The position numbers and the translations under genes were made by a program. A model generated the notes under the pieces. The model was given only the letters and a program-made list of their open reading frames with translations. It had not been told where the DNA came from and made no database searches. 43,361 bases of DNA from JBGVMW01 sp045125095 (GTDB taxonomy: Bacteria; Bacillota; Clostridia; Lachnospirales; Lachnospiraceae). The stretch spans positions 1-43,361 of the forward strand of contig JBGVMW010000012.1 in assembly GCA_045125095.1 (NCBI GenBank). The letters are read 5' to 3'. This document shows, one piece after another, positions 26,304-33,297 of the stretch; position 1 is the first letter of the stretch; each line of letters begins with the position of its first letter.

Positions 26304-26318
26304 GGAAACGTGGTTTCC
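26304..26318 (+). promoter_or_regulatory. Small dyad upstream of the aspartokinase gene
   Basis: GGAAAC and GTTTCC flank GTG directly before a TATTAT (26319-26324) that could be a -10 box. The matching -35 is poor, so a regulator binding the dyad is possible but unproven. Confidence 0.35.
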
Positions 26319-26378
26319 TATTATAAGATGGCATTAATTTAGAATCCATCATATTTGAGTAAACGGAGAGATGAATTT

Positions 26379-27698
26379 ATGAAAAAAGTAGTAAAGTTTG
26401 GAGGAAGCTCCTTAGCTAGTGCAGAACAGTTCAAAAAGGTAAAAAACATCATTTGTGCTGATGAGGACAGAAAATATGTGGTTCCTTCCGCACCAGGTAA
26501 ACGTTTTTCTTCTGATACAAAAGTAACTGATATGTTGCTTCAGTGCTATAAGCTGGCAGAAGAAGGAAAAGATTACAGCAGTAATCTGGTTGCAATTAAG
26601 AACAGATATGATGAGATTATTAAAGGACTTGGACTGGATTTATCATTAGAGGATGAATTCAAGGTTGTAAATGAGAATTTTGGGAAAAAAGCCGGTGTTG
26701 ATTATGCAGCATCTCGTGGAGAATACTTAAATGGTATTATCATGGCAGAGTATTTAGGCTATGAATTTATTGACTCTGCAACTGTAATTTTCTTCAAGGA
26801 AGATGGTTCCTTCAATGCAGATAAGACGAATGAAGTACTGAGTGAGAAATTAAAGGGAATTGAAAGAGCTGTCATTCCAGGTTTTTACGGTGCATATGAC
26901 AATGGAACAGTAAAAACATTTTCCCGTGGTGGTTCTGATGTTACAGGTTCTATTGTGGCAAAAGCTGTAAAAGCAAATCTGTATGAGAACTGGACAGATG
27001 TTTCAGGTATGTTAGTAGCAGATCCTAGAATCATCAACAATCCAGAGGTAATTCATACAATTACTTACAGAGAGTTAAGAGAGTTATCTTACATGGGTGC
27101 TTCTGTACTTCATGAAGACGCGGTATTCCCTGTTCGTAAGGAAGGTATTCCGATTAATATCCGTAATACAAATGCACCGGAAGATCCAGGTACCATGATT
27201 GTAGAAAGTACATGCCGTATTCCTGATTATACAATTACCGGTATTGCAGGTAAAAAGGGATTCGTATCCGTTAATATCGAAAAAGATATGATGAATGCGG
27301 AGATTGGCTTCGGTAGAAAGGTATTACAGGCATTTGAAGAAAGTGGAATTTCATTTGAACATGTGCCATCAGGTATCGATACAATGACAGTATTCGTTCA
27401 TCAGGACGAATTCCAGGAGAAGGAGCAGACCGTCATGGCAGATATCCATCGCTTAGCGCAGCCGGATTCGATTGAATTAGAGTCAGACCTTTCTTTAATT
27501 GCAGTCGTTGGACGTGGTATGAAGTCTACAAGAGGTACAGCTGGCAGAATCTTTGCTGCACTTGCACATGCAAAGATTAACGTTAAGATGATTGATCAGG
27601 GTTCTAGTGAGTTAAATATTATCATTGGTGTAAAGAACACAGATTTTGAAGCAGCAATCCGTGCAATTTATGATATTTTTGTTACAGCACAGCTGTAA
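26379..27698 (+). CDS. lysC: Aspartate kinase with tandem ACT domains
   Basis: Phosphorylates aspartate, the first step toward lysine, threonine and methionine. I use ATG 26379 (GGAGAG 8 bp upstream), which gives the canonical start MKKVVKFGGSSLASAEQF; the frame can be extended to TTG 26355 but without support. The 439-residue product has the kinase domain (1-285) with FSRGGSDVTGS and NWTDVSG, and two ACT domains (about 305-435, GIAGKKGFVSVNIEK and VVGRGMKSTRGTAGR) that bind feedback inhibitors. The isozyme class is not certain; lysC is used for the general function. It is divergent from tyrA and ends in a strong terminator. Confidence 0.92.
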   Translation: MKKVVKFGGSSLASAEQFKKVKNIICADEDRKYVVPSAPGKRFSSDTKVTDMLLQCYKLAEEGKDYSSNLVAIKNRYDEIIKGLGLDLSLEDEFKVVNENFGKKAGVDYAASRGEYLNGIIMAEYLGYEFIDSATVIFFKEDGSFNADKTNEVLSEKLKGIERAVIPGFYGAYDNGTVKTFSRGGSDVTGSIVAKAVKANLYENWTDVSGMLVADPRIINNPEVIHTITYRELRELSYMGASVLHEDAVFPVRKEGIPINIRNTNAPEDPGTMIVESTCRIPDYTITGIAGKKGFVSVNIEKDMMNAEIGFGRKVLQAFEESGISFEHVPSGIDTMTVFVHQDEFQEKEQTVMADIHRLAQPDSIELESDLSLIAVVGRGMKSTRGTAGRIFAALAHAKINVKMIDQGSSELNIIIGVKNTDFEAAIRAIYDIFVTAQL

Positions 27699-27718
27699 GA
27701 ATAACGGTATAATAAATA

Positions 27719-27769
27719 AAAAAGTCAAAAAGACAGGGTGCATTACGCATCCTGTTTTTTGACTTTTTT
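27719..27769. terminator. Strong terminator after the aspartokinase gene
   Basis: A long stem pairs AAAGTCAAAAA with TTTTTTGACTTT, with inner ACAGG/CCTGT and TGC/GCA pairs around ATTAC. T-runs lie on both strands. Confidence 0.88.
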
Positions 27770-27770
27770 C

Positions 27771-27831
27771 ATATACTAGGAAATTACAACAGTCTGTTGC
27801 ATGAGGTAATGTATGAAATTTCCTAGTATAT
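27771..27831. repeat. Perfect 15-bp inverted repeat
   Basis: 27771-27785 is the exact reverse complement of 27817-27831. The 31-nt loop carries a smaller CAACA/TGTTG hairpin. It directly follows the terminator and precedes the R2 left-part copy, so the 332-bp gap before the second metY is largely repeat DNA. Confidence 0.7.
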
Positions 27832-27838
27832 AAAAAAT

Positions 27839-27868
27839 GATGCGCACGAATTTGAAAGGAAGGTGCAT
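27839..27868. repeat. Dispersed repeat R2, left part only
   Basis: Matches 24908-24937 in 29 of 30 bases, same orientation. The right part of R2 is absent here. Bases 27869-27930 hold a weak GTTATA/TATAAC hairpin and no gene. Confidence 0.65.
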
Positions 27869-27936
27869 ATTTATATCTTGAATGACGAACAGACACGTTA
27901 TAGGTAAAACTTATAACCAGCTGTTTGTTTTTTCGA

Positions 27937-27966
27937 TTAACACTTTTGGAAAATATATCCTATAAT
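27937..27966 (+). promoter_or_regulatory. Promoter for the sulfate/homocysteine cluster
   Basis: TTAACA (27937-27942), 18-bp spacer, perfect TATAAT (27961-27966), 64 bp before the metY start. I could not identify a known cysteine or methionine operator or riboswitch in the leader. Confidence 0.5.
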
Positions 27967-28030
27967 TAAACTATAACATATAGGACTAGTAGGAAATAAA
28001 AAGTATGGCATACCAAAACGGAGGAGAACC

Positions 28031-29263
28031 ATGAAATTCAATACAGCTTTGTTACATACTAATTTTAGTGGTGACAAAAATACTGGTGCCACACTGACAC
28101 CAATCTATCAATCCAGTGCTTTTGAACAAAGTACAGCCGAGCAGTTAGCAAAAATATTTGCAAACAGGGCACCGGGGTACTCCTACACCCGCATCAGCAA
28201 TCCGACAGTAGATGCATTTGAAAAAAGAATGACAGCATTAGAAGGAGGAATTGCCAGCATAGCTTGCGCATCCGGTATGGCAGCACTAAGCAATGCACTG
28301 TTAAATATTTTGCGGGCAGGAGATGAAATTGTGTCCAGCGCAAGTCTGTATGGAGGAAGCATTGATTTATTCAAAGATTTAGAAGCATTTGGAATTACAA
28401 CACATTTTGTAAAAAATAATGACTTTGAAGCATTCAAGAAAGCAACCAATGCACATACCAGAGTGTATTTTGCGGAAACCATTGGCAATCCGGGAATGGA
28501 TGTGACAGATATTAAAGGGTTGAGTGAACTGGCGCATGAGCAAGGATTACCATTGATAATCGATAATACAGTGGCTACTGCTTATTTAGTAAAGCCTTTA
28601 GAATTAGGTGCAGATATCGTAGTGAATTCCACATCAAAATATATTAACGGTACCAGCAATGGTATCAGCGGTGTTCTAACAGATGGCGGAAAATTTGAAT
28701 GGGATACGGAAAAGTATCCGGGTATGAAAGCGTATAAGAAATTTGGAGGCTTTGCCTATACCGCAAAACTGCGGAATGGATTATTCCGAAATACAGGTGC
28801 CTGTCTTTCGCCACAAAATGCATTTTTAAATATGATTGGCATGGAGACCTTAGGTTTGCGAATGGAGCGTTCCTGCAACAATGCGAAAGCACTTGCAGAG
28901 TATTTAGAAAAATATGACCCACAGCTTCAAGTAAATTATCCGGGATTAGAAAGCAGTCCATGGCATATACTGGCAAAGGAGCAGTTTGGAGAACGGTATG
29001 GCGCAATTCTGACAGTACGAGTTGGCAGTAAAGAGAAAGCATTTTCTCTTATTAATCATTTACAGCTGCCGCTTAAATTGTCAAATATTGGAGATACAAA
29101 GACATTAGTCATTCATCCGGAATCTACATTGAATCTCCATAGTACTCAGGAAGAAAAAGAAAATGCTGGTGTATTCGATGATTTGGTACGAATCAGTGTA
29201 GGAATTGAAGATATCGAAGATTTGATAGAAGATTTTACACAGGCATTAGAAAAGGAGGAGTAA
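28031..29263 (+). CDS. Second MetY: PLP-dependent O-acetylhomoserine sulfhydrylase of the thiocarboxylate cluster
   Basis: Cys/Met-metabolism PLP enzyme, 410 residues, clearly paralogous to but diverged from the MetY at 7.7 kb. Motifs: YSYTRISNPT (50-59), ACASGMAA (78-85), FAETIGNPG (147-155), DNTVATAY (178-185), PLP lysine Lys203 in NSTSKYINGTSNG. It heads the cluster with GGAGGAG at the ribosome site and its own promoter. In the Wolinella HcyS/F/D pathway, MetY joins a carrier-protein thiocarboxylate to O-acetylhomoserine. The ThiS-like, E1-like and JAMM genes in the same operon make that the preferred role. Plain O-acetylhomoserine or O-acetylserine sulfhydrylase remains possible. Confidence 0.9.
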   Translation: MKFNTALLHTNFSGDKNTGATLTPIYQSSAFEQSTAEQLAKIFANRAPGYSYTRISNPTVDAFEKRMTALEGGIASIACASGMAALSNALLNILRAGDEIVSSASLYGGSIDLFKDLEAFGITTHFVKNNDFEAFKKATNAHTRVYFAETIGNPGMDVTDIKGLSELAHEQGLPLIIDNTVATAYLVKPLELGADIVVNSTSKYINGTSNGISGVLTDGGKFEWDTEKYPGMKAYKKFGGFAYTAKLRNGLFRNTGACLSPQNAFLNMIGMETLGLRMERSCNNAKALAEYLEKYDPQLQVNYPGLESSPWHILAKEQFGERYGAILTVRVGSKEKAFSLINHLQLPLKLSNIGDTKTLVIHPESTLNLHSTQEEKENAGVFDDLVRISVGIEDIEDLIEDFTQALEKEE

Positions 29264-29266
29264 CCG

Positions 29267-30139
29267 ATGGCAAACATTGATTACGGTTCATTAAAAAAAG
29301 GCGGCTTTATGCGGCAAAAGCAAAAAGGATATTTTTCACTGCGTTTGCAGGTGGTGGGTGGAGACCTAACGGCAGAAAATATTCGTACAGTAGCAGAGGT
29401 GGCAGACAAATATGGCCATGGCTATGTACATATGACATCCAGACAGGGAATTGAGATACCATTTATTCATTTTGATGATATTGAAGCTGTTCGCGCCGAG
29501 CTGTTAAAAGGTGGTGTAAAGCCTGGGGTATGTGGTCCAAGAGTTCGTACCATAACAGCCTGTCAGGGTTCCGATATCTGCCCGAGTGGCTGTATCAAAA
29601 CCCATGAACTGGCAGAGGAGTTGAATGAACGTTATTTCGGCAGAGAACTTCCACATAAGTTTAAATTTGGTATCACCGGTTGTCAGAACAATTGTCTGAA
29701 GGCGGAAGAAAATGATTTTGGTATCAAGGGCGGCATGGAAGTTACTTGTGATTTGAATAGCTGTATTCACTGTGGTGTCTGTGAAAAAGCCTGTCGAGAA
29801 GGAGCAATTACCTGTACAAAGACAGGTGTTGAGATTGACCGTTCAAAATGTAATTACTGTGGACGTTGCGTAAAATCATGTCCAACCGATGCATGGAAGG
29901 GCGAAAGCGGATACATGGTATCTTTTGGCGGATTGTTTGGCAACCAGATATATAAGGGAGAAAGTTTTCTTCCTCTTATTAAGGAAAAAGAGGCTTTGTT
30001 CCGGGTGGCAGATGCGGCAATTGAATTTTTTGAAGAATTTGCTAATTCAGGAGAACGCTTCCGCTTTACCTTACAGCGCGTAGGTGAGGACGAATTCCGT
30101 AAACGAATTTTAAATGCATATGAAAGAAAGGAAAGTTGA
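29267..30139 (+). CDS. Small siroheme sulfite reductase with ferredoxin domain
   Basis: Predicted to reduce sulfite to sulfide with six electrons. The 290-residue protein has a short N-terminal nitrite/sulfite reductase ferredoxin-like half-domain (about 10-75), then the siroheme-[4Fe-4S] ligands in C-x5-C (Cys99, Cys105) and C-x3-C (Cys139, Cys143), and two further [4Fe-4S] clusters (Cys166/169/172/176 and Cys195/198/201/205). This layout resembles the low-molecular-mass, Dsr-like anaerobic reductases rather than CysI. It starts 3 bp after metY, whose last codons supply the AAGGAGGAG ribosome site. No dedicated flavoprotein partner is in the operon, so reduced ferredoxin is the likely donor (inference). 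Confidence 0.88.
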   Translation: MANIDYGSLKKGGFMRQKQKGYFSLRLQVVGGDLTAENIRTVAEVADKYGHGYVHMTSRQGIEIPFIHFDDIEAVRAELLKGGVKPGVCGPRVRTITACQGSDICPSGCIKTHELAEELNERYFGRELPHKFKFGITGCQNNCLKAEENDFGIKGGMEVTCDLNSCIHCGVCEKACREGAITCTKTGVEIDRSKCNYCGRCVKSCPTDAWKGESGYMVSFGGLFGNQIYKGESFLPLIKEKEALFRVADAAIEFFEEFANSGERFRFTLQRVGEDEFRKRILNAYERKES

Positions 30140-30141
30140 AA

Positions 30142-30393
30142 ATGGAAATCGAAGGAATTAAAATAGATGAAGTAGTAGATATTACTGATAAAGTTTGCCC
30201 TCTTACATTTGTAAAGGCAAAGGCAGCACTGGAAGAAATAGAGATAGGTCAAGTGTTGGCAATCAAAATGAATGATGGAGAACCGGTACAAAATGTACCA
30301 AGAAGCATCAAGGAAGAAGGACAGCAGGTGCTGAAGCTTGTGAATAATGAGGATGGCACTTATGTATTGATAGTAAAAAAAGTGGAGGAATAA
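30142..30393 (+). CDS. TusA/SirA-like sulfur carrier protein
   Basis: TusA-family proteins carry persulfide sulfur on a conserved cysteine. The 83-residue product has Cys19-Pro20 in VCPLTFVKAKAALEEI, the CPxP/CPxT motif that opens the first helix of the fold, and VPRSIKEEGQ and LIVKK typical of the second half. I start at ATG 30142 with AGGAAAG upstream; TTG 30136 is also in frame. It begins 2 bp after the sulfite reductase gene. In this operon it could relay sulfur toward the ThiS-like carrier; that step is inference, as free bisulfide suffices in the Wolinella pathway. Confidence 0.87.
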   Translation: MEIEGIKIDEVVDITDKVCPLTFVKAKAALEEIEIGQVLAIKMNDGEPVQNVPRSIKEEGQQVLKLVNNEDGTYVLIVKKVEE

Positions 30394-30396
30394 GAT

Positions 30397-30708
30397 ATGG
30401 CAGAACGTATTCATGCAGACGATTTTAATGAAAAAGTATTACAAAGTGAAGTACCCGTGTTAGTGGAGTTTTACGGGGATAGCTGTATCCCATGTAAACA
30501 GCTGGCTCCCGTGTTGGCAGAAGTGGAAGAATCCCTTGCAGGAGCAATCAAGGTATACAAAGTAAATGTAAACTTTGATGCAGACTTAGCAGACCAGCAC
30601 AAGGTAATGGCTTCCCCTACATTACTTCTGTTCAAAGAAGGAAAAAAAGTAGGACGCAAACAAGGCGTTTTAAAGAAGCAGGAATTAGTGGAATGGGTAA
30701 CTGCATAA
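30397..30708 (+). CDS. Thioredoxin with CIPC active site
   Basis: A 103-residue thioredoxin-fold protein, the normal length for a cytoplasmic thioredoxin, with no signal peptide. The redox motif is CIPC (Cys30 and Cys33) instead of the usual CGPC, and the conserved cis-proline region MASPTLLLF is intact. The altered dipeptide would shift redox potential or partner choice. It is 3 bp after the TusA-like gene and 37 bp before the ThiS-like gene, so it is likely dedicated to this sulfur pathway, for example supplying electrons for APS or persulfide reduction. The exact partner is unknown. Confidence 0.9.
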   Translation: MAERIHADDFNEKVLQSEVPVLVEFYGDSCIPCKQLAPVLAEVEESLAGAIKVYKVNVNFDADLADQHKVMASPTLLLFKEGKKVGRKQGVLKKQELVEWVTA

Positions 30709-30745
30709 ACACAAAATAAAGTGATAATTTAGGAGGAATGGAACT

Positions 30746-30964
30746 ATGAAGCTTACAGTAGCAGGCGAAAAAAAGGAATATAAGGATGGCTTAAAGCTGG
30801 TAGAATTATTTGAAATTGAACAGGTAGAAACACCACAGTACGTTACCGTTTCTATCAATGATGAGTTTGTAAAATCAGAGGATGTACCAAATACAGTATT
30901 AAACGATGGTGATGTTGTAGAATTCTTATATTTCATGGGAGGTGGTAGCAATGGCAATGACTGA
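30746..30964 (+). CDS. hcyS: ThiS/MoaD-like sulfur carrier (HcyS-like) with residues after the glycines
   Basis: A 72-residue ubiquitin-fold carrier. It has the ThiS pattern VTVSINDEFVKSEDVPNTVL then LNDGDVVEFLYFMGGG. The glycines are 65-67, but the protein does not end there: SNGND follows. Carriers of the CysO, QbsE and HcyS kind likewise have extra C-terminal residues that a JAMM peptidase removes before the glycine is adenylated and thiocarboxylated; a JAMM gene lies two genes downstream. TAGGAGGAATG precedes ATG 30746. Its 3' end overlaps the E1 gene, and the GGAGGTGG encoding the glycines is also that gene's ribosome site. The symbol rests on cluster content. Confidence 0.83.
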   Translation: MKLTVAGEKKEYKDGLKLVELFEIEQVETPQYVTVSINDEFVKSEDVPNTVLNDGDVVEFLYFMGGGSNGND

Positions 30965-31760
30965 TGAACAGTTAGAACGGTATTCACGTCATATCATTTT
31001 AAAAGAAGTAGGTGTCAAAGGACAGAAAAAACTGTTAGATGCCAAAGTATTAATTATCGGTGCCGGTGGATTAGGTGCACCAGCAGCTATGTACTTAGCA
31101 GCAGCAGGAGTAGGTACTATTGGTATTGCCGATGCTGATGAAGTAGATTTATCGAATTTGCAGAGACAGATTATTCATGGAACAGCAGACGTAGGAAAAG
31201 CAAAAGTAAAATCAGCAGAAGAAACTATGAACAGCATGAATCCGGATGTTACAGTGCATACCTATCGTACCTTTGTTACCTCTGAAAATATCATGGATTT
31301 GATAAAGGATTATGATTTTGTTATTGATGGTACAGATAATTTCCCTGCGAAATTCTTAATTAATGATGCGTGTGTTATGGCAGGAAAGCCATTTTCGCAT
31401 GCAGGAATTATAAGGTTCAAGGGACAGCTTATGACTTATGTGCCAGGTCAGGGACCATGCTATCGATGCATTTTCAAGGATCCACCACCAAAGGATGCAG
31501 TACCAACCTGTAAGCAGGCTGGTGTCATTGGTGCCATGGGTGGTGTAATTGGAAGCTTGCAGGCAATGGAAGCAATCAAATACATTTTAGGTGTAGGAGA
31601 GTTATTGACAGGACATCTGCTTACCTATGATGCAATCAAGCAGGATTTCCGCAAAGTGAAGCTTCCAAATCATGTAGCTGATTGTAAGATATGTGGTGAT
31701 AATCCGACAATTCACAAATTAATTGATTACGAACAGGCAGTCTGCGAAGATAAACACTAA
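30951..31760 (+). CDS. hcyF: E1-like adenylyltransferase (MoeB/ThiF family, HcyF-like)
   Basis: Activates the C-terminal glycine of a ubiquitin-like sulfur carrier as an acyl-adenylate. The 269-residue protein opens with TDEQLERYSRHIIL, has the nucleotide loop GAGGLGAPAA (37-46), DEVDLSNLQRQ (63-73), DGTDNFPAKF, a cysteine at the usual E1 loop (PTCKQAGV) and two CxxC zinc pairs (CYRC, CKIC). No rhodanese domain is fused. ATG 30951 is placed 8 bp after the GGAGG inside the carrier gene; ATG 30957 is also possible. The 14-bp overlap with the carrier gene implies coupled translation and a dedicated pair. Confidence 0.87.
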   Translation: MAMTDEQLERYSRHIILKEVGVKGQKKLLDAKVLIIGAGGLGAPAAMYLAAAGVGTIGIADADEVDLSNLQRQIIHGTADVGKAKVKSAEETMNSMNPDVTVHTYRTFVTSENIMDLIKDYDFVIDGTDNFPAKFLINDACVMAGKPFSHAGIIRFKGQLMTYVPGQGPCYRCIFKDPPPKDAVPTCKQAGVIGAMGGVIGSLQAMEAIKYILGVGELLTGHLLTYDAIKQDFRKVKLPNHVADCKICGDNPTIHKLIDYEQAVCEDKH

Positions 31761-31779
31761 GCAGCAGAGGAGGCGCATC

Positions 31780-32184
31780 ATGGTAGTTTTGAAAAAAAGC
31801 GATTATGAAAAAATGGTAACCCATTGTCAGAAGCACGTTCCAAATGAAGCGTGTGGTCTGTTGGGTGGTTACATAGAAGGCGATAAAAAAGTAATAACAG
31901 ATGTATATCTTCTTACCAATATAGATGCAAGCCCGGAGCATTTTAGTTTAAGTCCGGAGGAGCAATTACAGGTGATGAAGGATATACGAAGCAAAAAGAA
32001 TGTGCTGATTGGGAATTTTCATTCCCATCCGGCATCGCCCTCCAGACCATCACAGGAGGACATTCGTTTAGCCTATGATTCAAAAATGAGCTATCTGATT
32101 CTCTCTTTACAGGAAGAGGAGCCGGTACTTCGCTCTTTCCATATTGAAGGGGAAGTTACAAGAGAAGAATTGCTGATTGAATAG
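31780..32184 (+). CDS. hcyD: JAMM/Mec+ metallopeptidase (HcyD-like)
   Basis: JAMM/MPN+ zinc peptidases of the Mec type trim or release amino acids from the C-terminus of ubiquitin-like sulfur carriers. All ligands are visible: Glu23 (NEACGLLGG), His81 and His83 (NFHSHPASPSRPS), Ser91 and Asp94. The 134-residue length fits the bacterial single-domain form. I start at ATG 31780 (AGAGGAGG upstream); the frame extends further upstream into the E1 gene but without a ribosome site. In the proposed pathway it first removes SNGND from the carrier and later frees homocysteine after MetY has joined it. Both roles are by analogy with Wolinella HcyD. Confidence 0.87.
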   Translation: MVVLKKSDYEKMVTHCQKHVPNEACGLLGGYIEGDKKVITDVYLLTNIDASPEHFSLSPEEQLQVMKDIRSKKNVLIGNFHSHPASPSRPSQEDIRLAYDSKMSYLILSLQEEEPVLRSFHIEGEVTREELLIE

Positions 32185-32221
32185 GAACTTTTGTTGCGAA
32201 AGCAGCGGGATGGAGAATAGT

Positions 32222-33265
32222 ATGAAAAATCGTTTATGGAAAAAAATAGGGGCAACTGCCCTTTCTCTGGCAACTGTACTAGCTATGGCAGGATGCGGTG
32301 ACTCTGATAAAGAGGCGGGCAGTAATGCAGCAAGTATTGAAATTACCAATGTATCTTATGATCCAACCAGAGAATTATATGAAAGTTATAATGAAGTATT
32401 TGCAAAATACTGGAAAGAAAAAACAGGGCAGGAAGTAAACGTAGTGCAGTCTCACGGCGGTTCCGGCAAGCAGGCACGCTCTGTTTTAGAAGGAAATGAA
32501 GCGGATGTGGTTACATTAGCGTTAGCAGATGATATCCATGCATTAGTTGAGGGTGGTATGATGGATGCAGACTGGCAGAAGCAGTTTGAAAACAATAGCT
32601 GCCCATATACTTCTACTATAGTGTTTTTGGTTCGTAAAGGAAATCCAAAGCAGATTAATGACTGGGACGATTTGATTAAAGAAGATGTAGGAGTGATCAC
32701 TCCAAATCCGAAGACTTCAGGTGGTGCAAGATGGAATTATTTAGCGGCATGGGCATATGCAGCGCAGGAATACAACGGTGATGAAGAACAAATGAAAGAC
32801 TTCATGAATCAGTTGTATGGCAACGTATTAGTATTGGATTCTGGTGCCAGAGGCGCTACCACTACATTTGTCGAAAATGGACAGGGTGATGTGTTGGTTG
32901 CCTGGGAAAATGAAGCGTATTTGTCTATTCTGGAACAACCGGATGATTTTGAAATCATAACACCAAGTATTTCTATTTATGCGGAACCACCGGTAGCCGT
33001 GGTAGATGAAGTGGCAGATGACAGAGGAACGAGAGAAGTGGCAGAGGCATATCTTGAATACTTATATTCAGAAGAAGGCCAGAGAATCGCGGGTGAAAAT
33101 TTCTATCGTCCTTCTGATGAAAAGGTAGCAGAAGAATTTAAGGATCAGTTTGATTATAACATGAATCTGGTGTCAATCGATGATGAACTGTTTGGTGGCT
33201 GGACTGCGGTAGCTGAAAAGCATTTTGCCGACGGTGGTATCTTTGACCAGATATATGAAAAGTAA
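32222..33265 (+). CDS. Sulfate-binding lipoprotein of the ABC importer
   Basis: Captures sulfate (or thiosulfate) outside the membrane for CysTWA. ATG 32222 (GGAGA at 7 bp) gives 347 residues with a lipoprotein signal: basic start, hydrophobic stretch and lipobox MAGC with Cys25 as lipid anchor. Mature-protein motifs of the Sbp/CysP family are clear: NVSYDPTRELY, QSHGGSGKQARSV, and TPNPKTSGGARWNYL, which supply the oxyanion-binding serines and backbone amides. It follows the JAMM gene by 37 bp, linking sulfate uptake with the homocysteine genes. Confidence 0.93.
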   Translation: MKNRLWKKIGATALSLATVLAMAGCGDSDKEAGSNAASIEITNVSYDPTRELYESYNEVFAKYWKEKTGQEVNVVQSHGGSGKQARSVLEGNEADVVTLALADDIHALVEGGMMDADWQKQFENNSCPYTSTIVFLVRKGNPKQINDWDDLIKEDVGVITPNPKTSGGARWNYLAAWAYAAQEYNGDEEQMKDFMNQLYGNVLVLDSGARGATTTFVENGQGDVLVAWENEAYLSILEQPDDFEIITPSISIYAEPPVAVVDEVADDRGTREVAEAYLEYLYSEEGQRIAGENFYRPSDEKVAEEFKDQFDYNMNLVSIDDELFGGWTAVAEKHFADGGIFDQIYEK

Positions 33266-33297
33266 TGTAAGTTAGAAGGGGATAGGTGGAATGACTT

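Noticed and set aside
27832..28030. SAM or other sulfur-metabolism riboswitch before the second metY
   Set aside because: I looked for the conserved S-box core and found none; only a weak GTTATA/TATAAC hairpin and a promoter are visible.
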